A DNA stretch of 64,000 nt from Scolanthus callimorphus (taxonomy: Eukaryota; Cnidaria; Anthozoa; Actiniaria; Edwardsiidae), in assembly GCA_033964015.1 (NCBI GenBank), contig CM066912.1, positions 30,094,532 through 30,158,531 of the forward strand, in the 5' to 3' direction. The notes beneath the pieces are model-generated. The model was not told where the DNA came from and ran no database searches. It was given only the letters and a program-made list of their open reading frames with translations. Of this stretch, positions 23,502 through 34,779 are shown piece by piece (position 1 is the first letter of the stretch; each line of letters opens with the position of its first letter). Made by a program: the position numbers and the translations under genes.

Positions 23502-26500
23502 ATGCAGGAACCAAGAGTGAATGACGATCATCCCGATAGTGTCAATATAACGGCAACACCTATCAGTTTGTCCAGCATTGAACCAAGCAAGAATGACGAT
23601 CATCCCGATAGTGTCAATATAACGGCAACACCTATCAGTTTGTCCAGCATGGAACCAAGCGAGAATGACGATCATCCCGATAGTGTTGGTGTCCTGCATA
23701 AACACAATGATCCTGATGTGGATGACATGAACGATGTACTAATTCGCGCTTTTGGAGAGGGCAACGTTGATGACTTACGACGAATAGCCGCTACTGTAAA
23801 TGTCAATAGCGTCAAAAACAACTGGGGTATTACCCCTTTAAAGCTTGCATGTCTTATTGGCCAAGTTAATATTGTACGTGTGCTTGTGGATAATGGTGCT
23901 AGTATCAATTGTGTTGATAAATATGGTAAAACCCCTATAATGTATGCATGTGATCGTGGTCATGTTGACATTGTACGTGTGCTTGTCGATAGTGGTGCTG
24001 ATGTTAATATTGCTGATGAAGACGGTAAAACCCCTATAATGTATGAATGTGTGTTTGGTCATGTTGATATTGTACGTGTGCTTGTCGATATTGGTGCTAA
24101 TGTTACTATTGCTGATAAAGACGGTGAAACCACTATAATCTTTGCATGTGTTCGTGGTGATGTTGATATTGTACGTGTGCTTGTCGATAGTGGTGCTCAT
24201 GTTAATGTTGTTGATAATTTCGGTAAAACCCCTATAATGTATGCATGTGTTCGTGGTGATGTTGATATTGTACGTGTGCTTGTCGATAGTGGTGCTAATG
24301 TTACTATTGCTGATAAATACGGTAAAACCCCTATAATGTATGCATGTGATCATGGTCATGTTGATATTGTACGTGTGCTAGTCGATAGTGGTGCTAATGT
24401 TAATGTTGCAGGTAAAGACGGTAAAACCCCTATAATGTATGCATGTGATGGTGTTGATGTTGATATTGTACGTGCGCTTGTCGATAGTGGTGCTCATGTT
24501 AATATTGCTGATAAAGTCGGTCAAACCCCTATAATGTATGCATGTTTGTTTGGTCATGTTGATATTGTACGTGTGCTTGTCGATAGTGGTGCTGATGTTA
24601 ATGTTACTGATAAAGACGGTAAAACCCCTATAATGTATGCATGTCGTTCTCGTGGTCATGTTGATATTGTACGTGTGCTTGTCGATAGTGGTGCTGATGT
24701 TAATATTGCTGATAAAGACGGTAAAACCCCTATAATGTATGCATGTTTGTGTGGTCGTGTTGATATTGTACGTGTGCTTGTCGATAGTGGTGCTGATGTT
24801 ATTGCTGATAAAGACGGTCAAACCCCTATAATGTATGCATGTGTTCGTGGTGATGTTGATATTATACGTGTGCTTGTCGATAGTGGTGCTGATGTTAATA
24901 TTGCTGATAAAGACGGTAAAACCCCTATAATGTATGCATGTCTTCGTGTTCATGTTGATATTATACGTGTGCTTGTCGATAGTGGTGCTGATGTTAATAT
25001 TGCTGATGAAGACGGTAAAACCCCTATAATGTATGCATGTGGTTATCGTGGTCATCTTGATATTGTACGTGTGCTTGTCGATAGTGGTGCTGATGTTAAT
25101 GTTGCTAATAAATACGGTAACACCCCTATAATGCATGCATGTGATCGTGGTCATGTTGATATTGTACGTGCGCTTGTCGATAGTGGTGCTGATGTTAATG
25201 TTGCTAATAAATACGGTAACACCCCTATAATGCATGCATGTGATCGTGGTCATGTTGATATTGTACGTGTGCTTGTCGATAGTGGTGCTGATGTTAATGT
25301 TGCTGATAAAGACGGTAAAACCCCCATAATGCATGCATGTTTGTTTGGTCATGTTGATATTGTACGTGTGCTTGTCGATAGTGGTGCTAATGTTAATATT
25401 GCTGATAAAGACGGTGAAACCCTTATAATGTACGCATGTGTTCGTGGTGATGTTGATATTGTACGTGTGCTTGTCGATAGTGGTGCTGATGTTAATATTG
25501 CTGGTAAAGACGGTGAAACCCCTATAATGTACGCATGTGTTCGTGGTGATGTTGATATTGTACGTGTGCTTGTCGATACTGGTGCTAATGTTAATGTTGC
25601 TGATAAAGACGGTAAAACCCCTATAATGTATGCATGTGATGGTGGTCATGTTTATATTGTACGTGTGCTTGTCGATACTGGTGCTAATGTTAATGTTGCT
25701 GATAAAGACAGTAAAATCCCTATAATGTATGCATGTGAACGTGGTCATGTTGATATTGTACGTGTGCTTGTCGATAGTGGTGCTGATGTTAATATTGCTG
25801 ATAAAGACGGTAAAACAACTATAATGTATGCATGTGATGGTGGTCCTTTTCATATTGTACGTATGCTTGTCGATAGTGGTGCTAATGTTAATGTTGCAGG
25901 TAAAGACGGTTGTACCCCTATAATGTATGCATGTAATCATGGTGATGTTGATATTGTACGTGTGCTTGTCGATAGTGCTGCTGATGTTAATGTTGCTGAT
26001 AAAGACGGTAAAAACCCTATACTGTATGCATGTGATCGTGGTCATGTTGATATTGTACGTGTGCTTGTCGATAGTGGTGCTAATGTTAATGTTGCTAAAG
26101 AAGACGGTAAAACCCCTATATTGTATGCATGTGATCGTGGTCATGTTGATATTGTACGTGTGCTTGTCGATAGTGGTGCTAATGTTAATGTTGCTGATGA
26201 ATACGGTAAAACCCCTATAATGTATGCATATGATCGTGGTCATGTTGATATTGTACGTGTGCTTGTCGATAGTGGTGCTAATGTTAATGTTGCTGATGAA
26301 GACGGTAAAACCCCTATATTGTATGCATGTGATCGTGGTCATGTTGATATTGTACGTGTGCTTGTCGATAGTGGTGCTAATGTTAATGTTGCTGATAAAG
26401 ACGGTAAAACCCCTATAATGTATGCATGTGTTGGTGGTCATGTTGATATTGTACGTGTGCTTGTCGATAGTGGTGCTCATGTTAATGTTGTTGATAATTT

Positions 26501-29500
26501 CGGTAAAACCCCTATAATGTATGCATGTGATGGTGGTCCTTTTCATATTGTACGTATGCTTGTCGATAGTGGTGCTAATGTTAATGTTGCAGGTAAAGAC
26601 GGTTGTACCCCTATAATGTATGCATGTAATCATGGTGATGTTGATATTGTACGTGTGCTTGTCGATAGTGCTGCTGATGTTAATGTTGCTGATAAAGACG
26701 GTAAAAACCCTATACTGTATGCATGTGATCGTGGTCATGTTGATATTGTACGTGTGCTTGTCGATAGTGGTGCTAATGTTAATGTTGCTAAAGAAGACGG
26801 TAAAACCCCTATATTGTATGCATGTGATCGTGGTCATGTTGATATTGTACGTGTGCTTGTCGATAGTGGTGCTAATGTTAATGTTGCTGATGAATACGGT
26901 AAAACCCCTATAATGTATGCATATGATCGTGGTCATGTTGATATTGTACGTGTGCTTGTCGATAGTGGTGCTAATGTTAATGTTGCTGATGAAGACGGTA
27001 TAACCCCTATAATGTATGCATGTGATCGTGGTCATGTTGATATTGTACGTGTTCTTGTCGATAGTGGTGCTGATGTTAATGTTGCTGATGAATACGGTGA
27101 AACCCCTATAATGTATGCATGTGATCTTGGTCATGTTGATATTGTACGTGCGCTTCTCGATAGTGGTGCTGATGTTAATGCTGTTGCTGGTGATAAATTT
27201 AATAATTTTGAAGACTTCTGTCAAACCCCTATAATCTATGCATGTGATGGTGGTCATGTTGATATTGTACGTGTGCTTGTCGATAGTGGTGCTGATGTTA
27301 ATGTTGCTGATGAACTTGGTTTAACCCTATAATACGTGCATGTGTGTTTGGTCATGTTGAAATTGTACGTGTGCTTGTCCACAGTGGTGCTGATGTTAAT
27401 GTTGCTGCTGATAATGACGACGGTGAAATCCCTTTAATGTATGCATGTATTGGTGGTCATGTTGATATTGTACGTGCGCTTGTCGATAGTGGTGCTGATG
27501 TTAATGTTGCTAATAAAGACGGTATAACCCCTATAATGTATGCATGTGATGGTGGTCATGTTGATACTGTACGTGTGCTTGTCGATAGTGGTGCTGATGT
27601 TAATGTTGCTGATAAATACGGTAAAACCCCTGTAATGTTTGCATTTAGTCATGGTGAGGCCAAAGAGGTCAACATATTGAAACTTTTAGTGGAGGCCGGT
27701 GCAGACATCAACCACAAAGACGATAGCGGGGAAGTAGCATGGTTTCAATGGATAAATGAAAGAGACGTAGTGGAATATCTTTTTAAAAATGGAGCAAACG
27801 TAAACATAGTTAACGGCAAAGGGCAGACGGCGTTGTTTAAAGCATTAGACCCAGAGGTTGTTTCTCTACTTATAGATAAAAGCGTTAATATTCACAAGCG
27901 TGACAACGACGGAAGAACGGCATTGTACGGTGCATTTGCCAATACTAGTCCTGAGTTGGTGAAGCGTCTTCTTCAAAGTGGTGCACTAATGCATGTATCT
28001 GACAATTGCAACTTGTCAGTTTTACAATTTGGTGTGCAAAAAATTCTTGAAAATGAGCTTTATACCGACCAAATTGAATTGGAGGGCACTTTAGACCGGC
28101 TTCTGGTCAATGGTAATACCGATGTTACGGAGCTGAAAAAGCTTCTGATCGATGCAGTACTTAACATGTTTCTAAAGTCAATGACACCGTCCTTTCTTCC
28201 TGAGGTAACCGGACAGCAGATCGTCCTGAAAGCTAAAAACGTACTCGAATGGTGTTTGTCGAGTTTGCGGGTAGCTCGCCTATTTTGAACGAACTTCAAA
28301 GGCTTTTAGAAGGAAGGTCAGCATCGATTTTTCGCATTTGCAAGTTACTACTCGACCTGGGTGCGGATCCAAACACCCCAGACCCTGATGGTAACACCTC
28401 TCTGTTTTATGCCGAGCTTTTACCGCTTGGATGCGACACTACATCCGAAGAAGTCACCAAACTTTGTGAGCTTCTTATCGATCGCGGAGCACGTGTGAAC
28501 GCTCTCAATTACAAAAAGGAGTCCCCCCTGCTTTATCTTATGCGATGCCTGATAGAGGGTGACTTGCTAGATCTTTACGTTAAAAGGCCACCTGCTCAAT
28601 CTGTTGCAAACTTGTTCTCACTGCTCCTAGAAGCTGGAGCTGATATTGATACCACAAATGAAGTTGGTGAAAGTGTTTTTCACCTCATCTCAAAAGTCTG
28701 CCAAAATCTGTTTGGCAAAGGTTCAATATATGCACCTGTTATCATGGAGGTTCAAAGCATTTTGAAGATGTTGGCCACCCGCGCAAAAGAAAGCTTGAGT
28801 CGCGCCGTCAACATGCACGACAGACGTTTGAATAGCCCTCTTCATTTGTGGGCTCCCTTGGACTGGCTGAGTGATTCAGACGAAATTGCTGAGGGCTTAA
28901 GAGCCTTGCAAAGCACAGTATTTAAGCATTACCTAAAATCCGGCGCGGTGCTTAACCAAGAAAATGCTGATCGCGAGACGCCCCTTCACTTGTGCCAGAC
29001 ATGGAGTGCAGTGCAGCTCTTACTGGATGCTGGAGCCAGCCCAAGCGTTTTAAATGGTACAGGTGATACGCCATTACTGGCTCAACTGAAACGGATGCGA
29101 AACAGTATCTCAGACTCACAAGAACTGAAATGCATATATCCTGACATAGCCCAACTCGAGCCCTGCACGTTCTGGGAAGAGGTTCTGAGACATGACCTCG
29201 ACTGCTGGTCCATCAACACTTATGATGAGTCTGTCCTAAGCATATTGCTATCCACTCAGAGTTTCGCGTTGATAGATGGTCTTCTAAAAGTTGCATCCAA
29301 GTCAGCACCCCGAAGGCTTCAGGAGACCATTGGAGACCATTGGAAGACCATTTTTAATAAGGCCATCGGAAGCTCGGCATTACTCCTGATTTGCAAAGAT
29401 CCAAGCGTGAAGATGCATTGGAAAACAAACCTTGTAGAGTTCTTGTTAGCATCGGATGTTGATTCGAACGCCAAGAACAAGGAAGGCAGAACGCCACTAC

Positions 29501-31005
29501 ATTTGAGTTGCAAAAATGCCATCGACTACGGTATTGTTGACAATGTTCATTGTGAAATTATAACTCGTTTGCTTTATTACAAGGCTGATATCAATATTGC
29601 AGATTGTGATGGAATAACATGTTTGGGTATGGCGCTCGAGACGCCAAAACTGAAGGAACTTTTGGAGAAACCAATAGATACCAAAGAAATTCCAATGTGT
29701 ATTCCATGGTCAGAGAAATCAGTGGAACATAAATCGTTGCTCGAAGATGTTGCAAGGAAAAACAATTGCGAAGCAACTGTTGGTTCTGAATTCTTCTATC
29801 ACAAAGATGCAATAGCTACGGGTGCCTTTGGAACTGTCTTTGTGGGTGTCAACAGTAAAGACGGAAGAGAAATTGCGGTCAAATGCGTGAAGAAGACAAC
29901 GAACATTGGAGCGAAGGAACAGAGAGAAATAAAGAACTTGGTGGCACTAGAGGACTGTCCCCAAGTCCTAAATTACATCGCATTTAAAGAAGACCTACAA
30001 AACGTTTACATTGTTGTTGAGCTGATGGAAGGAAACTTAGATCAATACTTAGATCGTTCACCGGGCCCTGGCTTCTTTGTGAAGTTAAGTAAAGATCTAG
30101 TTCAAGGCCTCCAGTTTTTGCACAAGAAAGAAATTCTACATCGGGATCTCAAGCCAGGTAACATTCTTTACAAGAAAGACCCCTTGTGTTTGAAGATTGG
30201 TGATTTTGGTTTAAGCAGCAAGTCAAGTTTACGGCCATCGTCACTAGCAGGTCCTACAGTGATGCACACTAATGCTGGTACGCCCTGTTGGATGGCTCCA
30301 GAAGTTATGCAAAGTCAGGAGTACTCACAATCTTCGGATATGTTTTCTTGCGGGATGGTGCTGCATTACTTTCTAGCAGACAAGGCACACCCATTCGCGC
30401 CAACACTTTGTAAGAATAAATCTAAACATGCAATCAAAGTTTCTACGGAACAGAACATTATGGACTTAAAACCATCACTAAGTTCGAAGATTTCACCCGA
30501 GGCTTACCATCTGGTGGAAAGAATGATCACTGGCAACAAAGATGACCGTGTCACCGCCTCTGAAGCCTTGAATCATCCCTTCTTCTTGTCTGATGATAAA
30601 AAGATAAAGTTTCTAATATCCTTAGCTAACCAGCCTGAGATAGAAACTCCCCGGAGGTTGGTATCATCGCTAACGGTAGTGGAGCAAGATCTGGAATGCA
30701 GCTTTGTCAAACACGTCACTGGGCCATGGAGCGCCAGCATACCGCAAATATACACCGAAATGACGTCATCAGGGAAATTTCGCAAGTATGACGATACCTC
30801 AGGCGTGGAGCTCGTGCGCTTTATACGTAATGCATACGCACATGTTTCTGATAGAACGCGCCCCACAGGTTTCCAGACTGCCCTGTTAACTGACTTCCGG
30901 CCTCTCAAGCGGTTCCCCTGGTTGGTGATGGAAGCGTACAAAGCTGTGATGAATGGAGGATGGGAAAAACGAGAGGAAATCAAAGCTGCGTTACTTTCTC
31001 AGTGA
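23502..31005 (+). CDS. RNase L-like giant ankyrin repeat-kinase-KEN endoribonuclease (copy C), two frame breaks
   Basis: The layout is an N-terminal linker with the 24-residue repeat, about 38 near-identical ankyrin units (about 23,850-27,650), diverged ankyrin units (27,650-29,700), a kinase (29,791-30,570) and a KEN nuclease domain to TGA at 31003-31005. The kinase keeps the ATGAFGTVF loop, IAVKCVKK lysine, HRDLKPGN, DFG and WMAPE; the KEN part keeps RNAYAH, matching the catalytic N and H spacing of IRE1 (RNxxxH). Vertebrate RNase L has the same order but 9 ankyrin repeats and a degenerate kinase (family knowledge). No intron is visible. The frame is lost twice by single bases: CCCCT to CCCT near 27,327, and between 28,237 and 28,288. 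Open pieces are 23502-27332, 27344-28288 and 28249-31005. A predicted role in RNA cleavage during stress or immunity is inference. The alternative is two separate genes split near 28,250, but ankyrin repeats run across that point. Confidence 0.85.
23850..27655 (+). repeat. 99-bp coding tandem array: about 38 ankyrin units
   Basis: Each 33-codon unit follows GHVDIVRVLVDSGADVNVAD.KDGKTPIMYACDR with very few changes. Most differences fall in the finger positions (D/N at GADVN, DKDG/DEYG/NKYG, last two residues). One unit near 24,790 lacks a codon; two (near 24,645 and 25,035) gain one; the unit at 27,150-27,240 has an 8-residue insertion. A 693-bp (7-unit) higher-order duplication places TGGTCCTTTTCATATTG at 25841 and 26534. 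Confidence 0.95.
29791..30570 (+). other. IRE1-type protein kinase domain of copy C
   Basis: Seen: glycine-rich loop at 29,818, lysine in VKCVKK, hinge-like VVELMEGNLDQYL, HRD at 30,139, DFG at 30,202, APE at 30,295, then MFSCGMVLHYFLADKAHPF, closely similar in pattern to the IRE1 segment before its KEN domain. All standard catalytic residues are present, unlike vertebrate RNase L. Confidence 0.88.
30571..31002 (+). other. KEN (RNase L/IRE1 ribonuclease) domain of copy C
   Basis: Starts HPFFLSDDKKIKFL, the usual kinase-KEN junction, and runs through VVEQDLECSF, GVELVRFIRNAYAHVSD and FPWLVMEAYKAVMN. N (codon at 30,829) and H (four residues later) align with the IRE1 active-site pair by pattern. 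About 130 residues, the usual KEN size; no extra C-terminal domain follows. Confidence 0.82.
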
Positions 31006-31501
31006 TTCAAGGTTTGTGTTTCTCTCGTATACATATGCAACCCCGATAGATTTAGTCTTTTTCTTCTTTTATTTTTATTCAGTCAAATCAAAAAAATATA
31101 GTCTATTGTTAATGCTGCGTTCTGATTTGTTGAGCTACTAGCAGGCTATCAGTTATAACCTACTTGTAGCTAACGGTAGCCTGTTTGAGGTTGGGTGTTT
31201 TCATCACGGAAAACCCGGTCCGTTCGCTGATCGGGCGTCTCTCTCCTCCCCTCTCCTCCATTCCACCCCCTCCCCCACCCCCTTGGTCAAATTTTGTACT
31301 TGACCCCAGGCCTATTTTTATTTCAGCATCCACATCCACGGCGACGTTCGCATGCAGCCCAGAGAGCATGCTGGGACCTGCTGCCTTTCCAGTGAATCTT
31401 TTGTGGTGAAGAATCCAACAACTTGGGTCGTTCCGTGTGATCTTGATACTGAGATATTTCGATACCGCTATTGTTTTACATAGCCAATAACTTTGGATGG
31501 C
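31006..31501. other. 3' flank of copy C
   Basis: Paralogous to 2578-3185. Pyrimidine-rich tract at 31,235-31,283. No polyadenylation signal close to the stop was found. Confidence 0.7.
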
Positions 31502-31786
31502 GTTACAACCATAAGGACTATTTGGAGCTTGTAGCTCAGAGTGTAGTTTTATCACGATATGGTATAGAGGTATTAACTTGTATAGCCTACAACCATAGGG
31601 ACTCTAGGGAGCTTGTAGCTCAAAGTGTGTAGTTTTATCACGATATGGTATATGAGGTATTAACTTGTATAGCCTACAACCATAGGGACTCTAGGGAACT
31701 TGTAGCTCAAAGTGTGTAGTTTTATCACGATATGGTATAGAGGTATTAACTTGTAAAGCCTACAACCATAGGGACTCTAGGTAGCT
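31502..31786. repeat. 86-bp minisatellite, about 3 units
   Basis: Same unit as at 3,186-4,491 (GGAGCTTGTAGCTCA, GTTTTATCACGATATGG) but only three and a part copies. Confidence 0.93.
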
Positions 31787-32137
31787 GGAAGTCCAATAGC
31801 TTGATCATGATATTGTATATTTAGTTTTATATCATTAAGAAAGTCCTTGTTTAAAAGAGCCTGCAACTGCATACACAGGGAACCCGCGGTACACAAGAGT
31901 AGGCATTGACAAAAAAAGACACATCAGTCTTTCTTGGTGTCTTTAATCTAATAGCTCAATTCTGACGCGCGCGTTGATTGGCTAAAACGAGTGACCTTTA
32001 ACGAGGAATTCAAAGGTTGAAAACTTTGAAAGCTGAATATTCGACAAAAACACAGGTAACCCGCGCTCAAAGAAAGGTCAAAGCTCGGACCACTGCACGA
32101 AAATAATGTCAAATCTTTGCTCTGGGATTCAAGAAAA
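31787..32137. other. noncoding duplicated flank
   Basis: Counterpart of 4,492-4,844; no gene seen. Confidence 0.6.
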
Positions 32138-32224
32138 ATTCATCACTCGACTCGTGAATCCCGCGGTAAATTCATCACTCGACTCGTGAATCCCGCGGTA
32201 AATTCATCACTCGACTCGTGCATT
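32138..32224. repeat. 32-bp minisatellite, 3 units
   Basis: Units start at 32138, 32170 and 32202; same as at 4,845-5,060. Confidence 0.92.
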
Positions 32225-33054
32225 CCACGTTACATTTCACTTGAAAAACAATATCGCAAGTGTCGTGCGAGGAACTATACCATACAATGCTTTTGAGTGG
32301 CATGCTGTAGAATATCTCACGCGTCACGTGACGAGTATACACACTGTAGATTATGTGCTATTTTTAACATCCTATGACCAGGAGTCCACTACTAGGAGTG
32401 ACGATCTATCACATTAGGACTGTCCGTCAACACTTCAGATTATGTGCTATTTTTAGCATTAAAATATGGACGATTCCAGCTATAATGCACGCGTGCTCTG
32501 CATACTGGTAATGTGTAATACACTACATGAATCAAGTGCCTTTTTATGCGCGCATGCATCTTGCTCTAGTTGTGTCACATTGCCCGTTTTTAAAGAAAAG
32601 AGCGCTCGCCCTGATTAACTGGAATCTTCCTATCGTCCTTGTTTTCTGTGAGTCAAATAGTCATTCCAGCACTACGCGCTTTGTTAACTATTGACTCATA
32701 GAAAACTCGAACTCGTAGTCTAACTAATTGTTACGTTATTTTTTTGTTAATAGTTATCCAAAAGCAGTGTGCGCAAATATTTCTATACTTGTAAATAGTA
32801 CTAGAATTCAAGTTTATATTTCTTGTAGACGAGTAAGACTAATAAACATATTTCAATATATTTCTCACACGTGACATCCATCTTACTGAGAATGACCCAG
32901 CTTAAGGACAATCATGGGATTTGAAGGGCTCTCGCACGCTTATTATTCGTCCACCGTGGACATAAAACAAATACAATTGTAACCGTGAAAACACGTACTT
33001 TTGACCGTAGTGATAAAAATAATCCTCCAGATTGATAGAAAAACCTTTCAAGTT
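32225..33054. other. noncoding duplicated flank
   Basis: Counterpart of 5,061-5,895, ending at AAACCTTTCAAGT. The paralogy then jumps to 33,534, so about 480 bases (33,055-33,533) are an insertion here or a deletion near 5,895. Confidence 0.65.
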
Positions 33055-33217
33055 TTAGACAAATGCAATTCTAGGTTGCTTTGACCCGTTATCAAGAGGA
33101 TGGAATTGGATTGCGATTTAAGCTATTTTCTTGTCAGAGAGGTGGCCAGCAAGCGTGCGAGTGCCCCTTTAAGACATTTCGCAGTGTGGACGGCACTCCT
33201 GGATCCAACCCTTGAAT

Positions 33218-33376
33218 TAGCCTGCGTAGCGGAAAATTGAAGGGGAGGGAGTCGGGGCGAGCGAAAACCGGAAATAGCGCGGGCCGCAAGGGGTTCTGGG
33301 AATAGGCCCGCGCTATTTCCGGTTTTCGCTCGCCCCGACTCCCTCCCCTTCCCTTTTAGAGCCGCTACGCAGGCTA
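33218..33376. mobile_element. foldback MITE, 159 bp, 9-bp target duplication
   Basis: TAGCCTGCGTAGCGG faces CCGCTACGCAGGCTA, and long internal arms (GAGTCGGGGCGAGCGAAAAC) repeat in reverse. CCCTTGAAT flanks both sides (33209-33217, 33377-33385). GC-rich against AT-rich flanks. Mutator-like by target-duplication size. Confidence 0.9.
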
Positions 33377-33533
33377 CCCTTGAATTGAATATTATAACAT
33401 GGCCTATAATCTAGCCGAGCCCATTATTAGCCTTGTTACCCGGTAAACTTTATTGACGCTCCCTTTGACTCTTAAAATATAAATAAGAAAACAATATCGA
33501 GAAAAACGACCAGACTTCCAGACAGACACTGAA

Positions 33534-34215
33534 GCGTCGTATGGCGACCACAGGGGCGGTAACCCCCTGCAATGACTCCGAAAATTTATTGTGATCAATT
33601 CATTCAGGGTTTAATGTTTCGTGAGATTCACATTTTCCAGGTGCACAAAACGGATCTGTTCCGCAAAATATTTGTTCCGCAGCCCTTTCTCTTGCTGGCT
33701 GGGAAAATGTTGCCAAAGAGATCTCCTGGAAAAAAAATCTGAAAATGATCTGCTGGGAAAAAACGTTTGAAAAAAAAAAATTGTGTTTGGCGATGATTTT
33801 CTGCTATTTCCTCGTTGCTGGGAAACAATTCACAAACTGCCTTCCTTTTTTCCGTGGCTTTATCCGTCAAATGACGATCTAAAATCCCGATTTTAATCTC
33901 CTGGCTGGCAACAACATTGCTGGCTGGGAAAAAATTGAGCTGTGGTTCTTCTGGGAAAATATCACTTAGCCTCCTGGGAAATAGGAACAGATAATTTTTC
34001 CCGACAACTTTTAAAACTCATTTTTACTAAATAAAAACACCAGCAAACGCCCAAACAAGTCATTTAAACACATTTAAGGAGGGGGTGCTCGTTGTGTGCC
34101 CTCGTTTTTCTCGCCCAAGTAAAGTGGCCCCGGCCTTTCCAAATCACCGGCTCCCCCAACAAGCCTACAAATTATGATGGCCGGTTCCTTATCAATAAAG
34201 CACTAATATCAAACA
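33534..34215. other. dispersed repeat continuing the duplicated flank, no gene seen
   Basis: Resembles 5,899-6,130 at first, then GCTGGGAAAA/CTGGGAAAT words recur to about 33,990. The 80-codon minus frame overlaps the repeat and is not supported. Confidence 0.5.
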
Positions 34216-34624
34216 TCACATTTTATTTCTATTGCGATTTTTATGAATTGGAGGTAAAGATGCTTGACTAGTCATTCCCTGCTGGTCAGGAGGTGAACTC
34301 GGTAACGCCTTGTTCGCACGATGGAACTTCACGGACTTATCGGACATCAGAGCTCGTTCATTCAGAGACGGAAGCATCGGAGAATTGTGATTGGTTGATG
34401 GTGTCGCCCTGCTCGGAGGGGGGGACACCAACGTGTCGTTTATGAACCACTGCCCCTCCCCTGCAAGGTAATTTTGAGCCAAGGAGCTGGAGTGCTTGTC
34501 GCTTATACTATCATCGGATGGTGTGCGTGGGATGACTTGTCTTGTCCGTACTGGGGCGGGACCTAAGATTTCTGTTATTGACTTGAGTCTGTTACGGAAC
34601 ACTGGAGGTACACCGGCAATGTAG
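34216..34624 (-). CDS. terminal exon of an unidentified gene
   Basis: A good acceptor (minus TTGCATTTCAG) at 34,625 leads into YIAGVPPVFRNRLKSITEIL..., a serine/proline-rich stretch with several basic patches, ending at a TGA at 34216-34218 and overlapping AATAAA (minus GAAATAAAATG). About 136 residues. I do not recognise the family. Upstream exons would lie at higher coordinates, beyond the BEL element that starts at 34,996, and none could be assigned. It could be the last exon of a gene whose earlier exons are outside the window or lost. Confidence 0.5.
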
Positions 34625-34779
34625 CTGAAATGCAAGATCGTTACTGTAGATTAAAGGCCCATCACCAACCGGGAGCCTCTTGCGGACTCCTAGCCAGTCA
34701 GAGAAGCCGAAAAACAGTGGATCAATTTTAAAAATTAAAGAAAACAGGGCACAAAGGCTGCCGATTGGTGATGGGCCTT

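Noticed and set aside
25927..26913. Plus-strand frames rich in MHVIVVMLILYVCLSIV, looking like membrane helices
   Set aside because: They are the other frame of the ankyrin repeats, not separate genes.
24378..27257. 959-codon open frame on the minus strand through the ankyrin array
   Set aside because: It is the mirror of a near-identical 99-bp repeat: once one unit lacks antisense stops, all do. Composition (NINISTTIDKHTYNIN repeats) has no known domain and the plus strand is clearly the ankyrin code.
22199..31005. A complete OAS-RNase L pathway in the window
   Set aside because: No nucleotidyltransferase (OAS-like) gene was seen, so linkage to 2-5A signalling is not claimed.
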